A stretch of DNA of 64,000 nucleotides from Trichoderma breve (Eukaryota; Ascomycota; Sordariomycetes; Hypocreales; Hypocreaceae): NCBI RefSeq assembly GCF_028502605.1, contig NC_079235.1, forward strand, positions 3,348,001 through 3,412,000, in the 5' to 3' direction. Within the stretch, counting starts at the first letter, position 1. Every line of letters begins with the position of its first letter. Position numbers and translations under genes: made by a program. Below, piece by piece: positions 24,970-37,276 of this stretch. The notes below the pieces were generated by a model. It had not been told where the DNA came from. It saw nothing but the letters and a program-made list of their open reading frames with translations, and ran no database searches.

Positions 24970-25813
24970 CGTGATTTTCGAAAGGGGGAACAAATGTCAA
25001 AGACCAAAAGAGTGCTTTGAGGGCTTGTAATTAGGATGTGATCAAACTACGAGGATTAAATAATAAACAATAATGCCCTTGATATTGCATATATATATAT
25101 GTACTATCCCTTTCACGCCCTGCATACTAACATATATGTTGTATGTGTATCATTACGTCGTCCCTTGCGCTTAGAAAAACTAGTATCAGCTCATAAGATC
25201 GCCCCGGATAGCATCTGTGCCGATCAGGGTTTTACTGCCGAGCTGGTTCCGATCCATCTAAACGAAGAATCAAAATCATGACCGCATTCGTTTTCGCTTC
25301 TCGTCTAACTTGACTATCGTGACGGTCTGGCGGATGTATCCACAGCTTCCATTGCATCTCCGGGCGGCTCGCTGAGGCTTTCCTATCTGGGACTAGTACA
25401 ACACATATATCAAGACATCATGTCTTGCCCACTCTGACAACTCTTACGGCGCGGCCTCGGAGAAAGAGAATTGCCAAGAGGATGCAAATTCACATCTTTT
25501 GATATTGATAGCCGATTGATGAATAGCCTATCTGAGGGTATCATTGAGAAATGAGCCTCCGCTTTGCTAGATACCTGATATAACCCCCCTCTGTTCTTCA
25601 TTATGTCATCGTGACACGGCTGCAATCCGTGCACTCGCGTATTTGTTCTGAGATAGAATACATGTACCTTTTATGTACGGGAAATAATACGCCGTGCTGA
25701 ATATCTGAAGGATATGTGTTTATGTAGGCGCATGCCAACTTATATGATTCAGGATATTACCGTGTCCTTCAATTTGTACATATCGAAATACCGTTCATTA
25801 TCTTGGCTGAGAA
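24970..25813. promoter_or_regulatory. Spacer upstream of the MFS gene and downstream of the MOSC gene
   Basis: This 844-nt AT-rich stretch includes an 'atatatatatat' run near 25090. It presumably holds the promoter of the MFS gene. No gene is seen. Confidence 0.4.
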
Positions 25814-27056
25814 TTAAGCCGAAACAAGCTTGATATATCGTTAGCCTTGGGTCTGAGTTCACATTGTCGTTGAATATTGACTTACATTCTCACTCAAATT
25901 GTCGTTTGCCCCTCTCTCCGTAACTTTAACTTCGTCGCCTACTCGAAGCAAGGCCCCGTTGGGACCTGCAAACGACCACTGTCCAAAGACTGGTTTCACT
26001 GGGCAGACGTGTTAGCCCATCATGAACATGAAGAGATTAGAGAGAAGCCTTACTAGGGTACGCCTTGTTTACGCGTCTATCTCTAGCTATTAAGCCGTAG
26101 ACTTGTGTGCTCCTCGGAGATCCACCCCCTGTCTGTATGTTGGCGTTGATACTCAGACAGCGAGGGGTCTTGAAGACACAGCGGACAACTGCTTTTGGCG
26201 TAGTCCCGTCTTCTGCAAATACAGTGAGCTCTCTCCAGTGATCTTCGTCCCACGCCGCAACAGATCCCACATCGACGTGGATATTAGTACGGAAGCGGAG
26301 CAAGACATCTTCTTGCTGATTATCTGGCGGTAGCCGGATTCTGACGTCCTCTTCAGATGCCGTTGATGTCACCAGGAACGGAGCAGCGTCCGCAAATCGG
26401 ATTCGTTGTGGCTGGAAATGTTCACCGGCAGCCTTGATTGTTAATGGCAGCCGGTGTTTAGGGATGTATGCAGCTCCTGGGATCTCGCGGCTACCCGATC
26501 CGGAGATGAACAATAATCTTGTAGGTATGTCGAGATGCTTGCTAAAGAACTCGGCCGGGCCGTCTCCCATATCAACGGCCGAAGCTTCGGTTCCGAAGAC
26601 GCTCACTTGGTACGACGGCGCGTCTAGACATGACAGCGGCGATGGTGTGAGAGGAATAGTAATTGAAGACTCCGGCTGGGCCACCGTGTGCTTGATAGTT
26701 AGCTCCGACCAATCATCATTGATTGAAGGCTGGAAGAGTGCCAATTTATACACCCGTTTGACGGTAAGGTGCTCGGCCAGATGAGGTCGTATCGTGGGGT
26801 GGCTCTTGGGATCTCTGACAAGGATATACTGCCGGTCAAAGCGAAAGCCCTCACTCGTGATTTCTGCAATTGACACCTCAATTGGCAGGAGTGATTTGAC
26901 AGGATAGATGAACAGCTAAAAATTTGTGTTGTTAGCAAGCGCCATGTGGCTTATAGGACCTCGGACCAAAGGCAAGACAGAGATCGCCAAGCCCTGGGCC
27001 GTAAGTCTTGAGATGAGACAGTGATGGAACGGGTTCGGTACCCTTTGGATTTTCAT
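25814..27056 (-). CDS. MOSC-domain protein (molybdenum cofactor sulfurase C-terminal type)
   Basis: Exons 27056-27042, 26915-26054, 25998-25886 and 25828-25814 give 334 residues. First and last exons are five codons each. The start is chosen because MKIQR spliced to 'LFIYPVKSLLPIE' recreates the typical opening of fungal MOSC N-terminal beta-barrel proteins. 'GFRFDRQYILV' follows. The MOSC part shows 'QRIRFADAAPFLVTS', 'FRTNIHVD' and the cysteine region 'KTPRCLSINANIQTG'. Related proteins are mARC/YcbX-type molybdenum enzymes that reduce N-hydroxylated compounds, so that activity is an inference. The last intron (25829-25885) could be retained, which would give a different short tail. It is divergent from a Zn2Cys6 regulator. 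Confidence 0.85.
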
Positions 27057-27740
27057 CTTGCTGCCTAATTGCGGTCGGTTACAGTTGCCGCATCTATATG
27101 TTGTTCTGCGCTCAGCATTCGCTCGGCGCTCGGCCTCATCACCACTATTTTGGATAGCGCAAACTGGTGTCTGACCGTCACCACGCGCTGCTCTGTTGTG
27201 AACTTGTGAAGCTATCCGTCCACCGCGTCCGTCAATAGCGCTTCTCGTGGATCAAAAAAAGAGTGCACGGAGCGAGATGATGAGATGCAGCTGGGAGGAA
27301 TGAGTGGGAAAAGCGCAAGCCAAAGCTCTAGCGGGTCATGAGTACTGTACATGCAGCAGCAGCCGCCACAAGGTGCTGGAATTCAATTGATGGGAGTTGT
27401 TCAGGATGGATGACCAACTGTGTGCTCACAATCATCGACCCCCTGTCGCCGTGATAGCACGCTTTGCCGTGTATGGGATAGCCTCAGCGAAGTCCGCTAG
27501 TCCCAACATGGGCACTGTCGGCATTCCGCTCACCTTCCAACTCGACCAGCCAAGCTCGATAAACCAAACCCAATACTGGACTTGAACTCTCATCAGCCCA
27601 TTGAGCCACTCACGCGGGGCGCTCGGTGACTCGGCCCAGGGATTCTTTCATCACTCACTCGTAACCACACTCGTTCTGTATTAGGATCAAGGGAGCGAGC
27701 ATCCTGAGTCTGGCCCGTGGTGCTTGATTGATCCGACGCA
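27057..27740. promoter_or_regulatory. Divergent promoter region, MOSC and Zn2Cys6 genes
   Basis: This 684-nt spacer lies between two divergent start codons. A shared control region is possible. I see no gene and no clear operator. A tRNA-like 'gagttcaagtcc' on the minus strand near 27575 lacks the other arms. Confidence 0.4.
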
Positions 27741-30161
27741 ATGGAGGTTTCCACCGTGCCGTGTACGCTCTGCAGGAAGCGGCGGGTCAAGGTATGTACC
27801 GTGTCTTGTCTATGGCGAGCTGCCATCTCTGTTCGGATTGTGCGGTTGACTCACGTATTCCCAGTGCGACAAGCGCTTGCCGGGCTGTGCGCGCTGCGAA
27901 AAGGCATCTCGCTCATGTCCGGGCTACAACCATCTACGCAGGTTCCTTGACGAGAGCCAGAACCTCCGAAAGAAGTTCTCCTCGGCTGGTGCCAGTCCAC
28001 AGGACAGTGGCCTTATCAAATCCGTAGACTCACGTCCTGTGACTGAGGCGCCTTCCATTGCTTCACCATATTCAGGCTCGCTTGATTCAATCTTGTTACC
28101 CACGACAGCCTCCGGAAGCAGTGACGTTGCTCAAACTCAGGCAACAACCCCAACTCCAATCCCGCCCGAAATTCAGCTTACGTCTCAAAATGATGCTCTG
28201 CAGGGATCTAGCTCTAGCCTGGATAGGGCTGGCCAAGGCAGCTTTTCTATCAGCCAAGATATTCAAGACACGTCCTTTATCACGACTGAGAGCATCTCAG
28301 ACTCAGACTTTGACTCCAGGTTTTTCGATATTGATCCCCAGGTTTACTTTGCGGATGGAAACAACTGCTGCGGATTCATACCCTCCCTCTCCTTGATAAA
28401 TGATGCCAACGGCCCGCAAGGACCATCTCTCTCCTGGCTTAATGACGTCAATTTGGAAGGATATGGACAACCTGGATATGAAGTGGACACAGAAAGATCT
28501 GAAAGATCAGAAAGGCCAGGGACCGACCTCTCGTCTCCAATTCCAGATTCTTCGACCGAGGCTGACCACGAGACCGCATATCTGATCCGATATTTTGCTG
28601 AACGAATTAGCCCGTGCTTGGATGTGTTTGATATTGAGCGATTCTTTGGACATATTGTCCCCATCAAGGCAATACGAAGTCCTCTTTTACAAAACGCCTT
28701 AGCTGCCATCGCCGCAAAGCAATTCGGGAAGACGAAACGGGAGACGTACTCGACGAATCATCAGACGCCTGGTCGGTCGATGCTGGAGCAGTACTCAGAA
28801 GTGGCTCACATCGACTGGTTTTACAAAGCCGCAAGTTTCTATGACAAGGCCATCGGCCATATGATGAGATTGTTGCAAACACTACGTGACGGCAGCCCTG
28901 CTTCATCACCTGGAAGCACACCATCATCAATGGATCTGACATTGAACCTTCATTCAGCAGTGTCACCATCATTTAAGAGGCGCCGGACTGGGAGTATTCA
29001 GGATTCTCATAATGTTGTGGACGATCTTTTGGCGGCAATATCCGTGTTTCTTCTCTACGAATCACTCGATAATCGATTTGCAGAAGTCTCTAGGTATAGT
29101 GTCTGATTTTACCATCGAAAACTAACTAGCTAATCACGTCTTGAATTAGGCATATGTCTGGTGCTCAATATCTGCTTACATTTAACTTGAAGCAAATCTT
29201 CGAAAACACCGAACATAATCCCCGCAGCGGAGCCTACGGTCTAAGTACCCGAAGAGCTTGGCAAGCGTCTTTTTGGAACATTGTCTGTATCGATTGGGTC
29301 ACATCCTACACCGGAGAGGTCCCGCCACGCATTGATATAGAGAACCTCGAATTATGGAAAGCTGCGGGTCTACCAATGGTTGTCGTCAATGGTATTCACC
29401 TACCAGTTTCACTTTGCGGCGATGAAACCTCAGGCCACCAATTGCAAATGACGGAGACGGTGGCCTGCAGAAGCTTGATATGGGTCATTCTGAAGACACT
29501 TGCGTTTGTGGCTGATGAAAAAAGCGGCAACAAAATTGCAGACAGCAGCCCTCTAGATGCTGGCAAGACAAGTGGAAGCCCACCCCATAAAATTCACAGT
29601 TGGGATGACATCTCTCAACATCTTGACAACTGGTGTGCTGCATTACCAGACACCTTTGAGCCTTGTGCGAGGATAGCACAACGATACAACAATATCCCTA
29701 CGCCTTCAGACACTATGCCGCCGAGGTCGGAATTCCAAAGTGCGTTCCAGGAGCTCTTCTACGCCAATGCCATGTGCGCAACAGCCGCTGTCTTGTACCA
29801 TTTTGTGCAGCTTCTCCTCTTACTCCACAAGCCTCTGAATCAAAAGCTATCAGAGTCCCATCCGGAGTTTGTGGCCAAACGCCTCAATGCATATCGCCAA
29901 CTGTCGGCTCAGATCGAAGGACATGCCAACGAAATATGTGCAATATCACTGGGACGGCCAGATGACCCTGTTCGAATGCATATGGTACAACCTTTGTACA
30001 TAGCAGGGCTTTGCTTTGAAGCACACGAACAGAGGACAGCGTTAGCCCAGCTCCTAGCGACTATACAGCGGGAAACTGGGTATTCAACCACGGAGAGAGT
30101 TGCAAATCTGCAGCAGCAATGGGGATGGGATAGTACTCCGCCGGCACTTGATGTGATGTAA
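27741..30161 (+). CDS. Zn2Cys6 (zinc-cluster) transcription factor
   Basis: Exons 27741-27791, 27865-29093 and 29150-30161 give 763 residues. The first intron lies within the zinc cluster, a usual position. The spliced cluster is C8-x2-C11-x6-C18-x6-C25-x2-C28-x6-C35, followed by 'HLRRFLDESQNLRKKF'. Residues 60-220 are Ser/Pro/Asp-rich. The remainder ('ETAYLIRYFAERISPCLDVF' onward) resembles the fungal-specific transcription factor middle region, rich in helices and ending 'WGWDSTPPALDVM'. Such proteins bind CGG half-sites. Its nearest partner is the divergent MOSC gene. The target genes are unknown. Confidence 0.93.
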
Positions 30162-33100
30162 AAATATGACTACAGGTCCTTGGGGCATGAATAAACGATC
30201 AACACATAGAATGCACAGACTCATGAGAAATTGTAATATGATCAACCGCAGGTGAAGACCTAAATGCAAATCAAGCAACTTAGTATATAACATATGGCAT
30301 TACTCTGAAATACATCAATTAACTGGATTATCTCTATTGTTGTGTACTCGTAGTTGCGATGTCTCAACCTGGATCTTGAACAGTAAGGTATATCTCACTC
30401 AGTACCACCAGACAACAACTGTGGGCGCTTTTCCAGATATGGCAACTCTCAGCGAACTGCTATGTCAGCCTTACCATTGATTACAAAGCTCTCATGGAGA
30501 AGACGAATTGTATGCTCTCTGATTGGAAGCAGGCAGGTGTCTGCAGTATCCAATAAGATGCCAATGGCACGTTGAAATGGGCATGTAGGGGAGTATCTGT
30601 CTTCTAGCATCATGACTATTACTGGATATTTAGTAATCTTGATTCACCGCACAGCCAGCGTGTAGCCATTGCCGTCTTGATGAAGTTCAATTTGAGCAGC
30701 ATATGTCCCTTATTCTAAGAAATTACTATTAGTGCATTGTGGTAAAGAAGTAGTCCTGAAAGCCATAAGCAAGCAAAGAGAGCTATTGGATTGGATATGG
30801 TGAAGAATAATGTCTAGTATTGTTTTCAAAAGGGTTTCGCCTACTTGCATGCTATGCATACCTTGCATAAGCCACTACAGATGGGATGAACGACCTCGAG
30901 AACACGGCAATAGCACTAAGCCAAATTAAGCAGAACAGAGACCCTGATTATGTAACTCAGAGCCATGCTGTGGCTTTGCGGCAACCTCGTGCCGACTGAT
31001 TACTAACTCCGGATGCCTTCATCCTCTTGAATCATCGATTACGTTGTTAAGAATCCTTTGGCTGTACTACCGATACGCCATTGACGCCCTTGGGAGCGAA
31101 ATCGAATCCTTCAATGGACCATCTATTTTTAAAATGCCTATGAGATCTGAAGACGAGATGAATGGCATCATATCTCCCTTCTCTCCTCGATCTCAGACCA
31201 AAAGCTGGGGCGCGATCTCTAGAAGTCGAAACATCAACCTCAGCGGCGATAAGAAATGCTTATTTACGCTTAGTTTCGATTCCCTGGCTGCTTCTACATG
31301 CCCAAAGTCTACCCGGAATAACCCTCAATCGCGGATAGAAGCCCCATTGAACCGCAATCTGCAGTCGGCTCGCGTGACTTTGGGGGGTTGCCGCCAGTCC
31401 CGTGTACCTTGATCACGATGAAAAACCGCCTCTGGACCGTGGTGTTTCGTGCATCCGATCCACCGATGAGTCTGTGCTCTTTGCTTGAATGCCGCTCCGA
31501 TCGCGGTGCCTGCATGATCAGGTCAGGTGTGCCGGGCTCAACCAGAGCTCCCTACCCCCTCTACACCTACACCTTGTCCACTTTCAGGAACAAGAAAAGT
31601 CGAAGGGGGTGTGAAGGGTGTGGACGATCAGACTGGTCGATTTCTCGCGCAATTCCGGTGTCCGGGTATCCATCTGTCCATCACAAGACCGAGGCTGCCC
31701 CACCTTCGCCGGCAGAGAGCTCCTCAGTTGTACGGGCAACATCGGAAGCAAATAGAGACGATTTAACGATTTGACGGGGTTTACAGGCCTGTGAGCTGCA
31801 GCTCGGATTGGGTTTTCGGTTCGGACGAAATCGATCGGTTTGCGCTCTCGGAAGGTGTTCATTGGCTCATGCAGTGGCAAATGGAAAAAGTCCATGGAGC
31901 TCGGGTTCCTCGCTTTTGCTCTGTCAGCGGCTTTTTGGCTTTCCCCCGCATAATGCTGTTTGCTGGAGCACCGCGGACTTTGTCGGACCTAGCAACGCCC
32001 ATGGCTGATAGGGCTGTTGATGACTGACCAGTTAAGACGGGATTCAGTACAGCCCGGCAGCGTCTCTGGTATTTGGTACAACGCCCAAAACTACGAGTAC
32101 GAGAAAACGATGGTCGTCAACTAACGAGCTGCGAGCTTTCTTGTTGGCGGTTATCTTGTGAGTCAACTGTCTAACTTGGCTTCCGGTAAATTGGGACTCA
32201 ACATGTCCAACCTTGATGCTCTACAATCCCGTCCATCCAAACTATCTCCATTGCCCACATGGCCCCCGAAGGACCAATCACTGACAAGTTTCGGCTCACT
32301 CCCTCATGATCGCCTCAGAGTCAATCGCGATCCGTGGAGGTGGAGGGGGTGTGAACCGATGCACAGGCATTTGTCAGGTTTCGACTCCCGATTAGCGCCG
32401 GTACTGATTAATCGCCGCGACCGTGGACTTAGGCCTTAGGTCTTACTGGCAGCCTTAATCACGGGTGAGGGGGACGGAGGTTCAACAGCCTTATGTGGCA
32501 GCCACGGATTTGTCACATCCTCGCTCCAACCCGTGACTTGGTGCCGGCTGGTGCGGAGGCGTGGACTTAAGAATCTGGCTGGCAGGTTGGTACCGGAAAT
32601 AGCAAAAAGGCTGCTCGCCAGTCAGCCTTAGCGGAGATAGAGGGAGGAGAGGGTGAGACATCCCGTCTGTCATTTGGGTTTAGGCCTTTGTTCGGTGAAT
32701 CAACTGAATGTCATCCATCCGGATTACCGAAGAGGACCGTTGATTAAGCTCACAAGGGCCCGCGCCTAGTATTTGACAACTTGGGTACACACCTGATGGC
32801 GGTTGACTTGCTTCCAATCTTCTGGGAGCAAGGCTGAGCCAATCAGACCGTGTATCGTTCGGTGTTTCGAACAGCCGCTTACTCAGACCACTACATCTCG
32901 AGACTTACTACCTATTTTGAGGTCGTCGTAGCTTATGTGGTGGCGGCACTTACACGCGGGGAACGAAGTCTAATCGACAGTTAAGCGACCCGCGGCTATT
33001 CGCTTCGGCAAAGATAAGATTTGATCACTGCAAATGCCATCTCGGGGATAGTTCGCTGATAGAACGGCGTGCTGGACATTTGCCTGAAGTCTGTTTAGCG

Positions 33101-34284
33101 CAGCTGTCAGATGTCAAGCGACTTGTACACAGCTTGCTGCTTTGGGGTCTTACTTGAGTTTTAAGGTTTGGCTGCGATGCTAAGATAGCTTCGTGGAGGC
33201 CTCTGTAAGTGAGATTTTACACTCTTTTCTACAAACTCCTATTCTGGAATAGTGAGTTGTCGACGGACAGCTGGAAAGCAGAGTATCCTTCCTCATACCA
33301 TGAGATAAGATATCGGTGTATGTGTCAGCTGATCTCGGCCATCTGCCTCCGTTTTACAGGAACAGCCCAGAAAGATGACAATATGGGAAGAGCTGTCGGA
33401 TTACTCATCGTCCTCTTCCATATCTCAATGACCCAGATGTCACCTTGCCGAGATGCCGTGATACATGAGATAGAGGCTGTATGGAGCATAAAAGAATGCG
33501 AGCTATCAGAGAAGCATACAGTTTACGATCATGTGAAATCACGCACGGAGTAGTTATGATGCTTATGTAAACCATATCTACAGATTGTATTAGAGGGTTC
33601 TTGCTTGGCGGTCTGGAGTCTCAGCGTTGTTATCTATGGTCAACGATTACTCGTCCTAGCTTCTCATCTCCATTGGAAATAACTGGAGCTTTTTTCCCTT
33701 CAAAATTTCTCAGAAACTAAGCCATACAAGTTCATTTTTTGCTGGTCTTTGGCCTCTGAGTTTGATCGAGAGAAGCCTGTGGTGGTGATGATCTCGTTGA
33801 GCCTTTGCTATGATCTACGACCTTTCTTGAGCTTGATCAGTATGACTGCGGGGTTAATTATGATCTTATTTAAATGCAAGTTTATATGCCTTGTTGTTAC
33901 TCGAACAAGCGGCTTTGTGGCAGACAGAATGGATCTTTTATGAACAGCGAACAAATTTGGAGAATGCCGTCCACCGCTGTTAGCCCTGCTCTCTTACCCA
34001 TATTCTCTACTCAGGCACAAATACTTCTTAACAATTTGATCATGGTGTTAGCAATGGCGTACATACCGTGAAACAACTCGGAGCCATGGTGGCATATACT
34101 GAGGGAAACAGGACTGAGAGGCTATACCTGAGTTCATGTTTGTATCGAACTTCGCTTAGTAATTCTGTTAGGGTCATACTAGAAATGTATATTACACACT
34201 GATCTAACATTTATTCTAGTGCTATCGCTGGTTGAGGCATCTTAATCACTTGGGTGACTGCTCGTAATGCCATTTGTCTTTCCG
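30162..34284. other. 4.1-kb gene-poor region
   Basis: No recognisable gene. The largest ORFs (31044-31412 and 33209-33553 on the plus strand) lack family motifs, and the second begins with GTG. The stretch from 30.2 to 31.0 kb is AT-rich. It may contain eroded sequence, but I find no transposon ends, target duplications or coding remnants. Confidence 0.45.
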
Positions 34285-35686
34285 TTAAAGCTTTGTCTTG
34301 CCAGCAGGTATAGCTTTGGGATCTACTTTGCGAGCCCATTCCTTGTCAATTGTTATCTGCTCAGTTCTTGACTTCTTGTTCCAATATTGCTCGAACTCGG
34401 CCTTCTCTCGTCGCCACCGTTCGAGTTCGTCTCCCAGAAACGCAGTGATGGCAATTGCACATTCGGTAACCTTCTCCATCGGCACCAGATGACCGCAGTC
34501 AAAAGTCACTTGCTTAACTCTACCAGCAGCAGCACCGCCGCTACCTCCAACTCCTGTTCCTGTCAGTGCCATTTTCGCCCGTCGCTGTTCTGGCAGTGAA
34601 ATGTTTGACTTGTCTCCAAAGATATACAAAATGCTGGGACGCAATTCTGGCAAGCGACGAAAGACATAAACTGGTTCGGGGCGGTATAATGGGTATCCGG
34701 GATATTCTTCATCTGAAATGGGGTCTTTGTCAACATACTTCTCTCCTGGGACCTTGAGGTAACTAGGTCGGAGAAAAGTGAATAGTTCTTGATGTTTTGA
34801 AGTCGTAAGTGTGAAGCGTTTGTCTTCTTCGGCATGCTCGGCAGGGTAGAGCTCCGTGGGGGCCTGGCGGAGGCCATACTCTATCCAAAGGTCCAGAACT
34901 CGCGGATCCCAAGACTGGAAGAACTTGCTTCCTTTGAACCTTGATGTGGCCGCATCCTTTGATGGCCAGATATCTTGACGGGAAGTAGACGACATGGCAG
35001 GGGGAATACTGCTATTCGGGACTTGTATGACAGGATCGATAAAAACCAGGGACCTCAGTAAGCGTGGGTGTCCAAGAGACAATAGTGCTCTGTTTCTTAT
35101 GTCAGTAAATATTGGGAAAGAAGGGTGCCCAGATGTCTCTTACAATTGAGTACCACCCATGCTATGGCCTATACCAACGATCGGATGAGGCATGTCATCT
35201 TGTTTTTGGTTGATGAGATACATCAAATCTCTCGCATTGTCGGTCCAACTCGCTACCGCTGGTCAATAGCTGAAACAACATCGCATACTGATCACTAACG
35301 GTCATTCCCAAGGATTTTCTCATTAAGGACACCTGATTGACCCTGGCTCCACATATCCGCTATCCAGATTGACCGGATGCGAATGCCCGCTTGAGACGCC
35401 CGTTGATATATCTCCTCCCAAAGAGGCTCATACAACTCCTGTTAGGTTATTGAGCATAATTCTTACATTGAGCATGTGCACGAACCACACTGACCTTTGG
35501 GAAACCGTTTGCATGGGCACCGATGATTGTCACATCACCAGGCTTTGGCGTAGGGTTGTCCAGCGGAATGTATTGCTTCACAGATAACCTTGGGGTGTCA
35601 GCATCGCCATTGGCTGTCGCTCTAATGTATTCTCTCGTGTGGGAGCCCTTGACGGTGTGTTGGATTACACGAAACGACGATGCCAT
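34285..35686 (-). CDS. AKT2-like alpha/beta hydrolase with a possible peroxisomal C terminus
   Basis: Exons 35686-35495, 35438-35300, 35252-35144 and 35089-34285 give 414 residues. The opening 'FRVIQHTVKGSHTREYIRAT', 'VKQYIPLDN' and 'GAHANGFPK' match the family of the Alternaria toxin-biosynthesis hydrolase AKT2. The nucleophile is S141 in 'GIGHSMGG', and a late 'FDCGHLVPMEK' supplies the histidine. The acceptor at 35253 is chosen over one 4 nt upstream because it yields 'NDPSWTDNARDL'. The protein ends in TKL, a weak variant of the SKL-type peroxisomal signal; AKT2 relatives are peroxisomal. Family members occur widely in fungi, so toxin formation should not be assumed. The natural substrate is unknown, probably an acyl thioester or ester. 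Confidence 0.88.
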
Positions 35687-36109
35687 TCTGAAGAAATTGT
35701 TTCGTTGCCCAAGTGGAAGAACCAGATGTAATCGAATGTTTTTGTTAAAAAGAAAGACTCTACGAGTCCTCCCTAACATGGTTGTCAGCAATCAAACAGC
35801 CTTAATTGACTTTGGCAACGTACAACCACCTAAGTAAGCCTCGGCTTCATCGGGAATAATGCTGAAGTTTATATGGACTGGCACGGCTTACCGACCTCGA
35901 TGCCGACTAAATATTTGGTTTATTGATGAAGGCCCATATTAGCGGGCCGCGACTGTGTCATGGGGCTGGATTGCGGAAATAAACCGGTGTCTCAATCGTG
36001 TTATAGGATATCCCCTTTTACTTCTCTCCAGCTAGTTTTGCTCCATCGTCACATGTAAGAGTATGACGGGCAACTCCTCAATCAATGGTCCATTAGTCTT
36101 TCTAATTAA
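35687..36109. promoter_or_regulatory. Spacer upstream of the hydrolase
   Basis: This 423-nt stretch lies between the hydrolase start and the reductase stop, both on the minus strand. It presumably holds the hydrolase promoter. No gene is seen. Confidence 0.4.
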
Positions 36110-37276
36110 TTAATATCCCTTTGATAGCTCCATGTCTCCCTGTCTCTCCAGAATCCGCCGCACCAGACTATCATTGATTGGTGTCGGTACCCCAACCTCC
36201 CTCCCCCTTCGACACCAGTATCCATTGATGAACAGGATCTCCGTCTTCTGCCCCCGCCGTAAATCTACCACCATAGAGCAAGTTGTCTCTGAGTTTGCAC
36301 GAATGATGCCATTCACTGTTGTCTCCAGTTTGTCAACTGAGAAGCGTTCCGAGATGCCAGGTATCCCCCGTAGCTCTGGAAGTGCCTGTATGACTCGAGA
36401 GATTTCTATGAGCAGAGCTCGGCGAGTGTCAGGTATAGTGAACAAAAACTTGTTTTTGGCATCACTGAGAGCGCAGAGAGGATTGCAGAAAGCATTGACG
36501 GCGAGCTTCTCTAACTGGATCTGGAGAATGTCCAAGGTGGAGTACGTCGTAGCGTTGAACCTCGGGACAAGGGGAAGGGCTTCCAGCAGGTATGACGGCG
36601 CGGTTGCTTCTGAATCGGACTTTGATCGAGGAATAGGCCCTAGCGATGTAGCGGAAAATCCAGTGTGCGTAATGTCAAAAGGGGCATTCAATGTGACGCC
36701 GTGCGAGATGACGCCGGTGAGATAGTTTGGCCTTGTGGCTGGATCGGTGAACACTTCTTCGTTGGCGGCTTCAACCATACCAGATCCATTTTGTAGGAAT
36801 AGTATGTGCGAGGATGCGTTTAGTCGGTGCTTTAGTGGCTTGAGCGCTGCTGCTGTTTGCGCACCCTTGACCGAAACAATGAGATGGTCGATGATGTCGT
36901 CTTGAACGGCTGAGCTTAATCCTGACTCTGTCTGAACGCGATGCCATTCCCCATTATCCAAGACTTCGACATGATAATTTCCACAGTCCACGACTTCCCC
37001 TTCTACCGTTTCTAACAGTATTTTGCGACCTCTCCTGATATATTCGTTGACGAGATTTGGCCGATGTAGTAACAAGGTGATGGAGGGCGTCAGAGGGGCT
37101 GGTATCCCTGCAAGGCAATGGGCTGCAAAGGTGCCAATGCTACCGAGTCCCAAGACATGTACTCTGGGTTGGTTACATGTAGCCTTTGGTGCCATTGTGT
37201 GCATTCTTATCCAAATCGCGGCCTTGGATGTATACGTGTGGAAGGTGTTTAGCCAGCATGATCTGTACGGTGCCAT
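36110..37276 (-). CDS. Ketopantoate reductase family (PanE/ApbA) 2-oxoacid reductase
   Basis: Single exon, 388 residues; alternative starts at M25 or M28 would give 364 or 361. The Rossmann motif is 'VLGLGSIGTF' (G43, G45, G48). Further family marks are 'LIVSVKGAQT', 'ILFLQNGSGM', 'TGVISHGVTL' and 'EKLAVNAFCNPLCALSDAKN', which holds the conserved Lys and Asn. Members use NADPH to reduce ketopantoate to pantoate for coenzyme A; fungal relatives reduce 2-ketoisovalerate to hydroxyisovalerate for cyclodepsipeptides. The extra N terminus is Arg/Ser/Thr-rich without acidic residues and could be a mitochondrial presequence. It is divergent from a branched-chain aminotransferase, which makes exactly this class of substrate. 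Confidence 0.9.
   Translation of the reverse strand: MAPYRSCWLNTFHTYTSKAAIWIRMHTMAPKATCNQPRVHVLGLGSIGTFAAHCLAGIPAPLTPSITLLLHRPNLVNEYIRRGRKILLETVEGEVVDCGNYHVEVLDNGEWHRVQTESGLSSAVQDDIIDHLIVSVKGAQTAAALKPLKHRLNASSHILFLQNGSGMVEAANEEVFTDPATRPNYLTGVISHGVTLNAPFDITHTGFSATSLGPIPRSKSDSEATAPSYLLEALPLVPRFNATTYSTLDILQIQLEKLAVNAFCNPLCALSDAKNKFLFTIPDTRRALLIEISRVIQALPELRGIPGISERFSVDKLETTVNGIIRANSETTCSMVVDLRRGQKTEILFINGYWCRRGREVGVPTPINDSLVRRILERQGDMELSKGY

Noticed and set aside
27550..27610. Minus-strand 'gagttcaagtcc' tRNA-like T-arm
   Set aside because: No cloverleaf arms or acceptor stem can be paired around it.
33209..33553. 114-codon plus-strand ORF starting with GTG
   Set aside because: Non-ATG start for a eukaryotic gene, no domain, no supporting splice sites, in an empty region.
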